A DNA stretch of 64,000 bases. Origin: a bacterium. Lineage in GTDB: Bacteria; Pseudomonadota; Alphaproteobacteria; Caulobacterales; Hyphomonadaceae. Under the pieces are notes generated by a model. That model was given only the letters and a program-made list of their open reading frames with translations. It did not search any database and was not told where the DNA came from. The stretch lies in the NCBI GenBank assembly GCA_016125045.1, contig WGML01000003.1:1-64000 (forward strand). Reading direction: 5' to 3'. The position numbers and the translations under genes were made by a program. Below, piece by piece: positions 27,590-36,681 of the stretch. Position 1 is the stretch's first letter, and every line of letters starts with the position of its first letter.

Positions 27590-29759
27590 ATGACGTCGCG
27601 ATTCGAGTGGATCTCGCACACGCAGCGCAGCAGCGCCGCGGTCATCCTCCTGCTGTTTGTCGTGGGGTCGTTCCTCGCGCATTTCTGCGGACTCGCGGCC
27701 GGCGCGCTGTGGACCGGCGTGATGCTCGCGCTCACCCTGGTTCGCGAATGGATGGACGCACGCGCGGTCGATGAGGAAGGGCGGCGCAGGTCGGTCTTCG
27801 TGTGCGTGTCAGCGATCACGATCGCGGGGTGGATGCTGCATGCGTGGCTGATCTGGTCGAATGGCGGCGACGTCGGGAAGATCGCGGCGGTCGTGGAACT
27901 GCTCGGCATGTCGTTCCAGATCGCCTTCCGGACGATGCGTTCCCGCGACATCCAGATCGCGCTGATATCGCCGCCGCTGCTGCTGCTGGCGCTGCTTCTG
28001 CTGATCGAAGGGTGGAGCACGCTGCCGCCCGTCGTGGCGATCGCCTGGTCGCTCGCGGCCGCCCGTCGTGGCGATCGCCTGGTCGCTCGCGGCCGCCGGC
28101 ATGGTGTTTGTCGTCGTCCATGTCAGCGGTCTGCTGCACCGGAACGTCGCGCGTCTGGAAAACGCGCTGCGGGACGCCGAGCGGAACGAACAAAGGCTTT
28201 CCTTCGTGATCGACGCGGTCGGCGATGGCTCTTTCGAGTTCGATTTTGCTTCGCAGGCCTACATGCACGACGCCAAATTCGGCGTGTTCGTGGGCGACAA
28301 GGCGGGCGCGCGACCGGTCTCCCTTCTGAACGAGTTCATCCATCCCGACGACGTTCCGGCCTCCGAAGCGAACTATCGCGCCGCGGAGCGCGGGGAGATC
28401 AGCGCGTGGGGCAGCGATGTTCGGATCAAGGACCTGTCGGGCGGCTATCGCTGGGTGCACCTGCGGTTGCGGGTCCTGCCGGACGAGCGGGGTCGGCCGA
28501 AATCGCTGGTGGGCATCGCGGTCGATCTCAGCAAGTGGAAGCGTCTCGAGGCGGAGCTGCGTGCCGCCAAGGATGAGGCCGAGGCCAACAACCGGACGAA
28601 GTCCCAGTTTCTCGCCAATATGAGCCACGAAATCCGCACGCCGTTGAACGGAGTGCTGGGGATGGCGCAGGCGTTGAAGACGAGCCCCCTGACGCCGCTG
28701 CAGGACGAGATGGTGTCGACCATCATCGAGTCGGGCAGATCGCTGACCGCGCTGCTCGGCGACGTGCTCGACCTGTCGAAAGTGGAGGCGGGCAAGCTCG
28801 AGATCGTCGCCGAGGAAGCCGACCTTGTGGACGTGATCATGGAGGTCGCGGCGCTGTTCCGTCCGAAGGCGGAGGCGCGGGGGGTGCGGCTCAACGTGAC
28901 GCTGCCGGAGGAGGTTCCCGCCGCGCTGTGTTTCGACGCGCTGCGCGTGCGCCAGTGCGTGACCAATCTCGTCTCGAACGCCGTCAAGTTCACGGAGGCG
29001 GGGCGGATCGATGTCGCGCTCACCCTCGAACCGGCGGGCGACGGACGGATACGGGCGCTCGTGACCGTGGTCGACACCGGCCCCGGCATCGATGACGAGA
29101 CCGCCGGGCGGCTGTTCAGACCCTTCGTGCAGGCCGACGCCGCGATGACCCGCCGCCAGGGCGGGACGGGTCTCGGACTCGCGATCACGAGACGGCTCGC
29201 GATCCTGATGGGGGGTGATGTGACGCTTCGTAGCGCGCCTGGCGAGGGGGCCTCATTCCGGCTCTCCTTCCTGTGCGAGGTTCGGGCGGGCGTCACGCCG
29301 TCCGCGCCTGTTGATGTTCCACCCATGCGGCGGCCGGAGGACGGGCTGCGCGGCGTGCGGATCCTGCTCGTCGACGACAATGCGGTGAACCGCCAGGTGG
29401 CGCGCCTTCTGCTCGCCCAGTTCGGTCCGGTGATCACGGAAGCGGAAAACGGCGAGGTCGCGCTGCGGAGACTCGAAGGCGCGCCGTTCGACGTCGTGCT
29501 CATGGATCTGCACATGCCGGTCATGGATGGCGAGGAGGCGGTGGCCCGGATCCGGGTGGCGGACGCCGCGTGGAGCCGCACGCCGATCATCGGGGTGACG
29601 GCGGACGCCATGCTTGGCGACCGTGAACGAGTGCTGGCGATGGGAATGGACGACTACGCGGCCAAGCCGCTCCACCAGATGGATCTCGTCAACAAGATCG
29701 CGCGGCTCGCGGCGGGCGCCGGGGGGGGCATCGCGGCCCCGCGGGCGATAAGCGCCTAG
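27590..29759 (+). pseudogene. Hybrid sensor histidine kinase split by a frameshifting 34-bp duplication
   Basis: The gene would encode a 711-residue hybrid kinase. Residues 1-156 form several membrane helices; then come a PAS domain (about 190-300), a HisKA domain (MSHEIRTPLNG), an HATPase and a C-terminal receiver (LLVDDNAVNRQ, phospho-Asp in VVLMDLHMP). As written, the frame breaks at 28058-28092, where a 34-bp segment is exactly duplicated. Removing one copy rejoins the frames without any other change. With the duplication, the upstream frame ends at 28576 in arginine-rich nonsense, and the cytoplasmic kinase is readable only from GTG 28068. It lies divergent from polA and is probably inactive as a membrane sensor in this sequence. 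Confidence 0.8.
28025..28092. repeat. Exact 34-bp tandem duplication
   Basis: Copies at 28025-28058 and 28059-28092 are identical. The next five bases (CCGCC) repeat the start of the unit, so the unduplicated sequence would have CCGCC at both ends, a ready substrate for slippage. A unit of 34 is not a multiple of three. Confidence 0.95.
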
Positions 29760-29778
29760 GAAGCGCGGACGGCGACGC

Positions 29779-30513
29779 TCAGGACGGGCAGCGGGGCGCC
29801 TTGGACCTTTGACCTTCGCGCAGCGCCGCCTCGACGATCGGCGTCCACAGGGCGTAACCGTCGGCGTTCATGTGAAGATCGTCCTCGACGAAAATCTCCT
29901 TCGGCAGGCCGTCGGTGCGCAGCATGGCCGGAACGATGTCGATATAGGCGAGATCCGACCGCCGGTCGGCGAGTTTGCGGATGCGGGCGTTGAGGTCGGA
30001 CTGCTCGGCGAACTGAGCAAAGCGCGCCTTGGAGGGTTTCGCCGAGATGTACCAGACCGGCGTCGATCCGAGCGCGCGCCGCTTCAGGGACATGAAGGTG
30101 CGGAAGTCGTCTTCGACGTCCGCCGGGGCGCGGCCCGCGAAGAGATCGTTTTCTCCGGCGTAGAACACGATCGCCGATGGCTGATAGCGGGCGACCACCC
30201 GATCGAAATACTGGTTCACATCCGCGATCGTCGACCCGCCGAAGCCGCGATTGATGACGCGTCGGTCCGGGAAGTCGCGGTCGAGCGTGCGCCAGAACCG
30301 GATCGAGGATGACCCGACGAACAGCACCGCGCACGGGGCCGGCTGGGCGGCCGCGTCAGAGGTTTCGAACGCCTCGATCGCCTGATCGAAGCGGCCGGGC
30401 CCGGCGGGGGGGTGCGGCGCGGTGGCGCAGGCGGCGAGGAGCAGGGCGGAGGCCAGCAGCGCCGCCGACCGGCGTGGCGCGAACAGAACCAGCAGGGTCG
30501 AAAGGCGCGGCAT
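29779..30513 (-). CDS. SGNH/GDSL hydrolase lipoprotein
   Basis: A 244-residue protein with a lipobox LLLAAC (Cys near residue 29). SGNH blocks are in order: FVGSSSIRFW (nucleophile Ser, block I), RGFGGSTI (block II Gly), YAGENDLF (block III Asn) and DDLHMNADGY (block V Asp-His). It is therefore an outer-membrane or periplasmic esterase/acyl hydrolase. It begins 3 bases after the diheme cytochrome stop and forms the third gene of an operon with the cytochrome and beta-helix genes. Confidence 0.88.
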   Translation of the reverse strand: MPRLSTLLVLFAPRRSAALLASALLLAACATAPHPPAGPGRFDQAIEAFETSDAAAQPAPCAVLFVGSSSIRFWRTLDRDFPDRRVINRGFGGSTIADVNQYFDRVVARYQPSAIVFYAGENDLFAGRAPADVEDDFRTFMSLKRRALGSTPVWYISAKPSKARFAQFAEQSDLNARIRKLADRRSDLAYIDIVPAMLRTDGLPKEIFVEDDLHMNADGYALWTPIVEAALREGQRSKAPRCPS

Positions 30514-30516
30514 GAT

Positions 30517-31614
30517 TCAACCGGGCTCCCCGGACGCGGGCATCGTCGCGATCCATTCGGTGATGAGGTCCACCCCCTCCTGATGAATGAGGGAGCGGCC
30601 CAGTTCCGGCATCATGACGCCCGGCTCGCGCGACGTCATGCGGAAGCGGATGATGGAGTCCTCGGGCTCGCCGGGATGGATTCCGAAAATCGCCTGCCCC
30701 GCCCCGCGACCGGCGGCGACCGGGCGCTTCCAGAGTCCGAGATGACCTGGATCCTGTTCGTTGAAGGTGAGGAACATGCCCGAGTTCGACGCCGAGCCAG
30801 CCGCATTGTGGCAGTGCGCGCAGTTGATATCGAGATAGGCCCTCGCCCGCAGGTGCAGCGATCCCGTCGCGGGGTCGTTCCATACCGGCGCGCGGGGGGC
30901 CGCGTCCGGGTCCGGCACCCCGGTGAGAACGCCGAGGCTCGACCAGTGCGTGAGCTGGTTTTCGGCGCCGCCGGCGTAAGGGAAGGACTTGTTGAGATTG
31001 TGCGCCTTCGGTCCGATCGGCGCGACGTCATCGCCGATGGCGTGACAGGTCTTGCACTGGTTCTTGTTCGGAACCTGATAGCGGATCGTCTGGGCCGCGC
31101 CGTCCTCGTCCGTGTAGCTGACGTTCAGCCGCCGCCCGCCGACGGCGAGTTTTGCGTCCGTCCCGTCCTCCGACCAGACATAGGGCAGGGCGACCCACCC
31201 GCTCGCCTTGCGGACGAGAAGACGTGTTTCGATCACCTGGAGGTCATCGCCCGGCGCGCGCATGTCGGCCGGATAGGCGAAGGTCTTGACGAGCGTCGTC
31301 CCGACCGGGAATTCGAACACGCCGTCCTCCCGGTATTCGGCGGAGGTTCCGGGCGGCAGGGCGACGAAGCGCAGCTTGTCGGCGTAGTCGGAGAAGAGCG
31401 GCGTGTTGAGATCATAGGGGATCACGCCGGCGGCGGGTTCGGTCTGCGAACCGGGCTTCAGAAGTCCATAGGCGGCGAGACTGTCCTGCGGGTCCTCCGC
31501 GGTCAGCAGGTCAAACCGGACGCCGTCGGGCTTGGCGGTGCAGGCGGACGTGAGCAGCGCGGCCGCAAGCGCGATCGCTGCGGCGAGACGGGATGTCCGG
31601 GCGAATGACGTCAC
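30517..31614 (-). CDS. Diheme c-type cytochrome, SO2930/HNE_0200 family, lipoprotein
   Basis: A 365-residue exported cytochrome with two CXXCH heme sites (CKTCH near residue 188 and CAHCH near 274). Conserved family stretches include GVIPYDLNTPLFSDYADKLRF near 63-83 and VPNKNQCKTCH. The signal ends with a LTSAC lipobox. The start is GTG 31614, overlapping the upstream beta-helix stop (GTGA), so the genes are translationally coupled. The family (as I recall, TIGR03806) regularly occurs beside the beta-helix family TIGR03805; the pair's function is not known. Confidence 0.88.
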   Translation of the reverse strand: MTSFARTSRLAAAIALAAALLTSACTAKPDGVRFDLLTAEDPQDSLAAYGLLKPGSQTEPAAGVIPYDLNTPLFSDYADKLRFVALPPGTSAEYREDGVFEFPVGTTLVKTFAYPADMRAPGDDLQVIETRLLVRKASGWVALPYVWSEDGTDAKLAVGGRRLNVSYTDEDGAAQTIRYQVPNKNQCKTCHAIGDDVAPIGPKAHNLNKSFPYAGGAENQLTHWSSLGVLTGVPDPDAAPRAPVWNDPATGSLHLRARAYLDINCAHCHNAAGSASNSGMFLTFNEQDPGHLGLWKRPVAAGRGAGQAIFGIHPGEPEDSIIRFRMTSREPGVMMPELGRSLIHQEGVDLITEWIATMPASGEPG

Positions 31615-32879
31615 GAGGCGGGAGCTCCTGCGGGCGGCGTGTCCTGCGGCAGCACGATCGGCGGCAGCTCCGGGAAATCGGTTCCGTCTCCCGGAACATT
31701 CATGTCGGGCTGGGCGGCGGCGAAGTCGCCGCCGGCCATCGCGACGTTCAGGTTGAGGAAGGAGACCGGCCCCTCATTGCGGATGCTGAACTTCACGGGC
31801 TCGGACCGGACGGCGGGGTCCTTTCCGTCCTCGTTGAGGGTCCACGAGGTCGCCCCGTCCCAGAGGATGTCCGGCATCTTGCCGCCGAGCGCGGGGCCAA
31901 GCGGCGCCAGGTCGCCGTCCGGGTCCGTTCCGCCCGGTCCGAAGGCGTTGTGATGGATCATCACGTCGCGCGGGAGCGGGTTGTAGCGCGGGTCCTTGAT
32001 GTCCTTGTAGCGGTAGGACACCACGAGCACATGCCCGGTGCCGTTGCCGGCGAACTCGTTGTCGAACACCTGAACGTTGGAGTTCGCCATCACCAGCAGG
32101 CCGACGCCCTTGGGAACCGAGGAGACGATGGCACCAGGCTTGCCGAAATTCGGCGTGTCGTTGTCGAGGGATTTGTTGCGGAACACGCGGATGTTGCCGC
32201 CGCCCACCATCGGCAGGCCCGGCAGGTCGAAGACGAGGAGGCCCGCCGTGTTGTTGCGCGTGATGTTGTCATACACGTCCGCATTCCGGGAATTCTCGAT
32301 CTCGATCCCGGCGACGTTCTGCTCGAGCAGCGAGTTGCGCACGATGATGTTGTTCGACTGGCCCACATAGACGCCGGCGTCCGAACAGCCCCGCACGATG
32401 ACGCCGTCGATGAGGACGTTCTCGGATTCGACGGGGTAGACCCCATACGCTCCGTTGTCGGTGTGCGGGCCGCGCATCCACTCCACGCGCACATTGCGAT
32501 AGGTGATGTTGTCGGCGCCCTTCGACTTGATGCCGTCGCCCTTGGTGTCCTCGACGCCGAACCCCTCCAGCGTGACGCCGTCGGAAGTGACGAGAAGCCC
32601 TTCGCCCGCGCCTTCCTGGTTGGCGAAGGAGAGGATCGTCTTGTCGTGGCCGGCGCCGACGATCCTGACATTGGGAACATCGAGGGACAGGCCGTCGACG
32701 AATTCGAACCGGCCTTCCGGGAGTTGGAGCGTCTGACCGGGCTTGAGCGCGATCAGCGTCTCCTGAAGGCGGGTCTGGACGTCTGGACCCGCGGTGAACT
32801 GGACGACATTCGGGTCGGCCCGCTCGCAAGCGGCGAGCAATCCGACGCCGACCACCGCCCCGACAAGCGCGCGCAACAT
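31611..32879 (-). CDS. Parallel beta-helix repeat lipoprotein (TIGR03805-like)
   Basis: About 422 residues. The N-terminus MLRALVGAVVGVGLLAAC is a lipoprotein signal with Cys about residue 18. The body is a right-handed parallel beta-helix with repeats around NVRIVGAGHDKTILSF, GVTLEGFGVED, NITYRNVRVEW, NVLIDGVIVRGCSD and NNIIVRNSLLE. Such folds are common in carbohydrate-active or surface-binding proteins; no catalytic set is clear. I chose ATG 32879, spaced 7 bases from AGGGGAG; ATG 32885 is too close to it. It heads the three-gene operon with the diheme cytochrome and SGNH hydrolase. Confidence 0.85.
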   Translation of the reverse strand: MLRALVGAVVGVGLLAACERADPNVVQFTAGPDVQTRLQETLIALKPGQTLQLPEGRFEFVDGLSLDVPNVRIVGAGHDKTILSFANQEGAGEGLLVTSDGVTLEGFGVEDTKGDGIKSKGADNITYRNVRVEWMRGPHTDNGAYGVYPVESENVLIDGVIVRGCSDAGVYVGQSNNIIVRNSLLEQNVAGIEIENSRNADVYDNITRNNTAGLLVFDLPGLPMVGGGNIRVFRNKSLDNDTPNFGKPGAIVSSVPKGVGLLVMANSNVQVFDNEFAGNGTGHVLVVSYRYKDIKDPRYNPLPRDVMIHHNAFGPGGTDPDGDLAPLGPALGGKMPDILWDGATSWTLNEDGKDPAVRSEPVKFSIRNEGPVSFLNLNVAMAGGDFAAAQPDMNVPGDGTDFPELPPIVLPQDTPPAGAPAS

Positions 32880-32895
32880 GGTCATTCTCCCCTGA

Positions 32896-32931
32896 GCTTC
32901 CGGATTTGCTTCCGGATTTGCCTCCGGATTT
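32896..32931. repeat. Three 12-bp tandem repeats before the beta-helix gene
   Basis: GCTTCCGGATTT twice and then GCCTCCGGATTT, just upstream of the ribosome binding site on the minus strand. The placement in the leader means copy number could alter the spacing of upstream control elements. Confidence 0.8.
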
Positions 32932-33075
32932 GGCCTCACTCTAGTCCGCAAGACCGCGCGCGCCAAGGCGGAGAATCCGGCTCAAGAAGGCGTCAGAACA
33001 CCGCCTTGAGCGTCAGCCGGATCGCCCGAGGGTGGGATGGTGGTGGACGTCGCCCACTTTGGGGGAGTTGGGAGC

Positions 33076-33297
33076 TCAGTGTTCGCCGGAGGCCGCCGCC
33101 GGATCGAGCACGAACAGCCGGTCGCAGTACTTGCACTCCACCGAAGTGTCGTCGCCCATGTCGTACCAGACCTTGGGATGTCCGAGCGCGCCGCCGCCGC
33201 CATCGCACGCGACGCGCCGCGTCGAAACCATGATGCGCTCGGGCTCGCCCGGGAGGGGGGAAGCAGAAGCGGGCGGGGTGTCGTGCGATTGGGCCAT
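33076..33297 (-). CDS. Zinc-finger (zf-CHCC) protein
   Basis: A 73-residue protein with the pattern VACDGG...LGHPKVWY...VECKYCDRLFVL, the Cys-His-Cys-Cys site of zf-CHCC proteins related to the mitochondrial complex I subunit NDUFS6. ATG 33297 follows AAGAGG with good spacing. It is divergent from the ABC ATPase, 98 bp away. The role is probably in complex I assembly or as a small regulator; this is inference from homology. Confidence 0.88.
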   Translation of the reverse strand: MAQSHDTPPASASPLPGEPERIMVSTRRVACDGGGGALGHPKVWYDMGDDTSVECKYCDRLFVLDPAAASGEH

Positions 33298-33395
33298 GGT
33301 CAGCCTCTTTGCGTGGCGAGAAACCGGGTCTAGGTAGGGCGGCGCCGACGGTCGCGTCAATCGACTTGGCTGTCGGGCCGCAAGAGGACAAGACC

Positions 33396-34340
33396 ATGCG
33401 CGCATCGCACGCGGCGCCCGATCTCGCGATCGAGGCAGTCGGGCTTTCAAAGACCTATGCGGCGTCCCGCAAACAGCCTGAGAAGGTCGCCCTGAAGGGC
33501 ATCGATCTCGCGATCGGGCGGGGGAAGATTTTCGGGCTTCTCGGTCCCAACGGGGCCGGAAAGTCGACCTTCATCAACATCCTCGCGGGCCTCGTGAACA
33601 AGACGTCCGGCAAGGTGCGCATCTGGGGCATGGACATCGACGTCACGCCGCGCGACGCGCGGGCGGCGCTCGGCGTCGTGCCGCAGGAAATCAACATGGA
33701 CCCGTTCTTCACGCCGCGGGAATCGATGGAGCTGATGGCCGGCTTCTACGGGGTGCCGGCGTCGGACCGGCGCACCGATGAGATTCTCGACGCGCTCGGC
33801 CTCGCCGACAAGAAGGACGCCTATGTCCGCCAGCTCTCGGGCGGCATGAAACGCCGCCTGATGGTGGCGAAGGCGATGGTGCACAGCCCGCCGATCCTGA
33901 TCCTCGACGAGCCGACGGCGGGGGTCGATGTCGAGCTTCGCCGCCAGCTCTGGGACTATGTGCGCCGCCTGCATGAGGCCGGGACGACGATCGTGCTGAC
34001 GACGCACTATCTGGAGGAAGCACAGGAATTGTGTGACGAGATCGCGATCGTGAACCATGGCGAGGTGGTCGCCTGCGAGTCGACTGCGACGCTGCTGCGC
34101 CGGCTGGATTACAAGACGCTGGTGGTGCGTCCGCGTGAGGCGATCAAGACGCCCCCGGCGGGGCTCTCGGGGCTTGACGCACAGATCCGTGCGGATGGGG
34201 CGCTGGCGATCACCTATCGGGCGCGGGAGACGGGGATCGAGGCGCTGCTCGAGCAATTGCGCGCGGCCGGCGTGACCTTTTCCGATCTCGCGACCGAAGA
34301 GCCTGACCTCGAGGACGTGTTCGTGGCGCTCACGTCCTGA
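33396..34340 (+). CDS. ABC transporter ATP-binding protein (ABC-2 type)
   Basis: A 314-residue nucleotide-binding subunit. Walker A GPNGAGKST (about residue 47), Q-loop VVPQEIN, signature LSGGMKRR, Walker B ILILDEPTAG and H-loop TTHYLEEA are present. The C-terminal extension ending PDLEDVFVAL is typical of ABC-2 type (YadG/DrrA-like) ATPases. The ABC-2 permease gene that normally follows is absent: the next gene is a redox lipoprotein. The permease must lie elsewhere, or this is an orphan. Confidence 0.92.
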   Translation: MRASHAAPDLAIEAVGLSKTYAASRKQPEKVALKGIDLAIGRGKIFGLLGPNGAGKSTFINILAGLVNKTSGKVRIWGMDIDVTPRDARAALGVVPQEINMDPFFTPRESMELMAGFYGVPASDRRTDEILDALGLADKKDAYVRQLSGGMKRRLMVAKAMVHSPPILILDEPTAGVDVELRRQLWDYVRRLHEAGTTIVLTTHYLEEAQELCDEIAIVNHGEVVACESTATLLRRLDYKTLVVRPREAIKTPPAGLSGLDAQIRADGALAITYRARETGIEALLEQLRAAGVTFSDLATEEPDLEDVFVALTS

Positions 34341-34545
34341 CGGACCCGCGGGCGGGAGGGGACGCCTTGCCGCACATCACGCTTTCGTGATTATTCCGGG
34401 CTCGTTGACGGCGAAGGTCTGTAATGCGGCTTACCCCGCGCCGTGCTAGCAAATCAGAGGCGTGTCGGCGCCGCTTGATGCGGGTTCGGCGCGCGGCTGG
34501 ACGGTTTCGTGAAATGGTTTTGTGAACGGTTTCGGGGAGACGAGC

Positions 34546-36603
34546 ATGGCGCTGGGGCGGGTTTCGGGCGTGCGGCGGCGGACGGCGGCGGTTGCTTTCT
34601 CCGGTTTGGCGGGGGCGGCGGTCTCGAGACTGACCGTGTCGAAGGCGACCGCGGCGTTGGGGCTCGCCCTGCTGGCGGGCGCGTGTTCGGTTGAGTCCGG
34701 GTCCTCCGAGCCGGTTCTGGTCGCGTCGCGCGCCGACAATTTCCGTCTCGTCGATCACAACGGATTTGCGCAGGAACTCTATCGGCTGAAGGACGCCGAC
34801 GCGGTGGTGCTCGTCACCCAGGTGAATGGCGATGAGACCTCGCGGGCGGCGGCGAAGACTCTCGAGGCGCTGAAGGCGGCCAACCCGCGGGTCGAGGTCT
34901 TCATGCTGAATTCGAGCCCGGAGGACGGCCGCGCGGAGATCGTGGCTGAAGCGACGGCGCAGGGGTTCAAGGTCCCGGTTCTCGATGATGCGGTCCAGCT
35001 TGTCGGCGAACAGCTGGGCGTCAGCCGTGCGGGCGAGGCGTTCGTGCTCGATCCGAAGACCTGGAAGGTCGTCTATCATGGCGGGGTCGACGGCTCCGGC
35101 GCGGCGCTCGCGGCGATGGCGTCCGGCGGCGCGATGCCGGCGTCTTCAGGCGCCGGCAAAGGGGTCGCGATCGCTTTCCCTGCGCGGGCGCAAGCCGGGG
35201 CGGTGTCGCAGATTTCCTACAGCGCGACGATTGCGCCGATCCTTGAGGCCAAGTGCGTGGTTTGCCATCAGGTGGGCGGCATCGGCCCGTTCGCGATGAC
35301 GAATTATGAGGTGGTCAAGGGCTTTGCACCGATGATCCGCGAGGCGATCCGCACCTCGACCATGCCGCCCTGGCATCCCGATCCTACGATCGGGCGATTC
35401 AAGAACGACAAGGGGCTGTCCCCGGACGAAATCCGCTCGATCGTGCACTGGATCGAGGCTGGCGCGCCGCGCGGCGAGGGCGAGGACCCGCTGACTCTGG
35501 TCGAGCATGTGGCCCCCGAATGGCCGCTCGGACCGCCGGACCTCGTGATCGAGGCGCCAGCCTATACGATCCCGGCTTCAGGCGTCGTCGAGTACCAGTA
35601 TCCGCACGCGCCAAATCCCCTGACCGAGGGCCGCTGGGTGAAGGCGGCGACGCTGCTGCCCGGTGATCGGCAGGGGGTTCATCACATTCTCGCGGGCTAT
35701 ATGTCGAAACAGCCGGTCACCGGCCGCGGTTCGTCGATGAGCTGGGAGGGGTCCTATGGCGAATACGCGGTCGGCGGCGAATCCTGGATGACCCCGGACA
35801 ATGTGGGCGTCTATCTGCCGGCCGGCGGTTCGATGGGCTTCCAGTTCCACTACACGCCGTTCGGCAAGGAAGTGGTCGATCGCTCCAAGATGGGGTTCTA
35901 TTTCTACCCGAAGGGCGAAGAGCCGGAGCTGATGATGCATCACTTCGTGATCGGCGACACGTTCATCGAACTGCCGCCGAACACCGACTGGCACAAGGAA
36001 GTGGCGTACACGAAATTCCCGAAGGAGGCCGTGCTCCACTCCGTGTTCCTGCACACGCACTATCGGGGACAGGCGGCGCGCTTCGATCTGGTGCGTCCGG
36101 ACGGCTCGACTGAAACCCTGGTGAATGTACCGCGCTATGATTTCAACTGGCAGCGGACCTATGACTTAGAGGAGCCGGTGACGATCCCGGCTGGCTCGAA
36201 GCTCGTTGCGACCTACTGGTATGACAATACGGCGCGCAATCCCGGCAATCCGGACCCGACGCAGACCGTGACCTGGGGCGATCAGTCCTGGGAGGAGATG
36301 CACTACACGTCGATCTATTTCCGCTGGGCCGATGAGACCGTGGCGAAGCCCGCCGACGCGACGCCGCAGATGAATGCGCTGCGGATGATGGGCATTCTGG
36401 ACGACAACCTGGATGACAAGATCCAGGAGTCGGAGTTGCGTGGTCGCATCGCGGCGATGATCAAGCCGCGGTTTGCGGCGCTCGACGTCAATGCGGACGG
36501 CGGCATCGACGAGGCGGAGCTGAGCGTGGTGTCCGCCATGCTGCCGCGGTTCGGCCGCGGATCGGAGGGCGGATCGTCCGGGGCGTCCGGCGGCGCTCAA
36601 TAG
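34546..36603 (+). CDS. Multidomain lipoprotein: redoxin fold, cytochrome c, copper monooxygenase and EF-hands
   Basis: About 685 residues. The lipobox LLAGAC puts the lipid Cys at 47. Residues 60-190 form a thioredoxin/peroxiredoxin-like fold without the CXXC site. A single heme motif CVVCH lies at 237-241. Residues about 300-610 resemble copper type II ascorbate-dependent monooxygenases, with HH and HTH metal-ligand motifs (GVHHIL, MMHHFV, LHTHYRG). The tail has two EF-hand loops, DDNLDDKIQESE and DVNADGGIDEAE. It should be an outer-membrane-anchored periplasmic redox protein. The start ATG 34546 follows CGGGGAGACGAGC. The substrate is unknown. Confidence 0.8.
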   Translation: MALGRVSGVRRRTAAVAFSGLAGAAVSRLTVSKATAALGLALLAGACSVESGSSEPVLVASRADNFRLVDHNGFAQELYRLKDADAVVLVTQVNGDETSRAAAKTLEALKAANPRVEVFMLNSSPEDGRAEIVAEATAQGFKVPVLDDAVQLVGEQLGVSRAGEAFVLDPKTWKVVYHGGVDGSGAALAAMASGGAMPASSGAGKGVAIAFPARAQAGAVSQISYSATIAPILEAKCVVCHQVGGIGPFAMTNYEVVKGFAPMIREAIRTSTMPPWHPDPTIGRFKNDKGLSPDEIRSIVHWIEAGAPRGEGEDPLTLVEHVAPEWPLGPPDLVIEAPAYTIPASGVVEYQYPHAPNPLTEGRWVKAATLLPGDRQGVHHILAGYMSKQPVTGRGSSMSWEGSYGEYAVGGESWMTPDNVGVYLPAGGSMGFQFHYTPFGKEVVDRSKMGFYFYPKGEEPELMMHHFVIGDTFIELPPNTDWHKEVAYTKFPKEAVLHSVFLHTHYRGQAARFDLVRPDGSTETLVNVPRYDFNWQRTYDLEEPVTIPAGSKLVATYWYDNTARNPGNPDPTQTVTWGDQSWEEMHYTSIYFRWADETVAKPADATPQMNALRMMGILDDNLDDKIQESELRGRIAAMIKPRFAALDVNADGGIDEAELSVVSAMLPRFGRGSEGGSSGASGGAQ

Positions 36604-36681
36604 GGCGCAGCGGAGCGGCGAGGCCGGGTTTATCTCCGGCCGGATTGTTGGCAATGTCGATCCGCGAAAGAAGGGGTCGAC

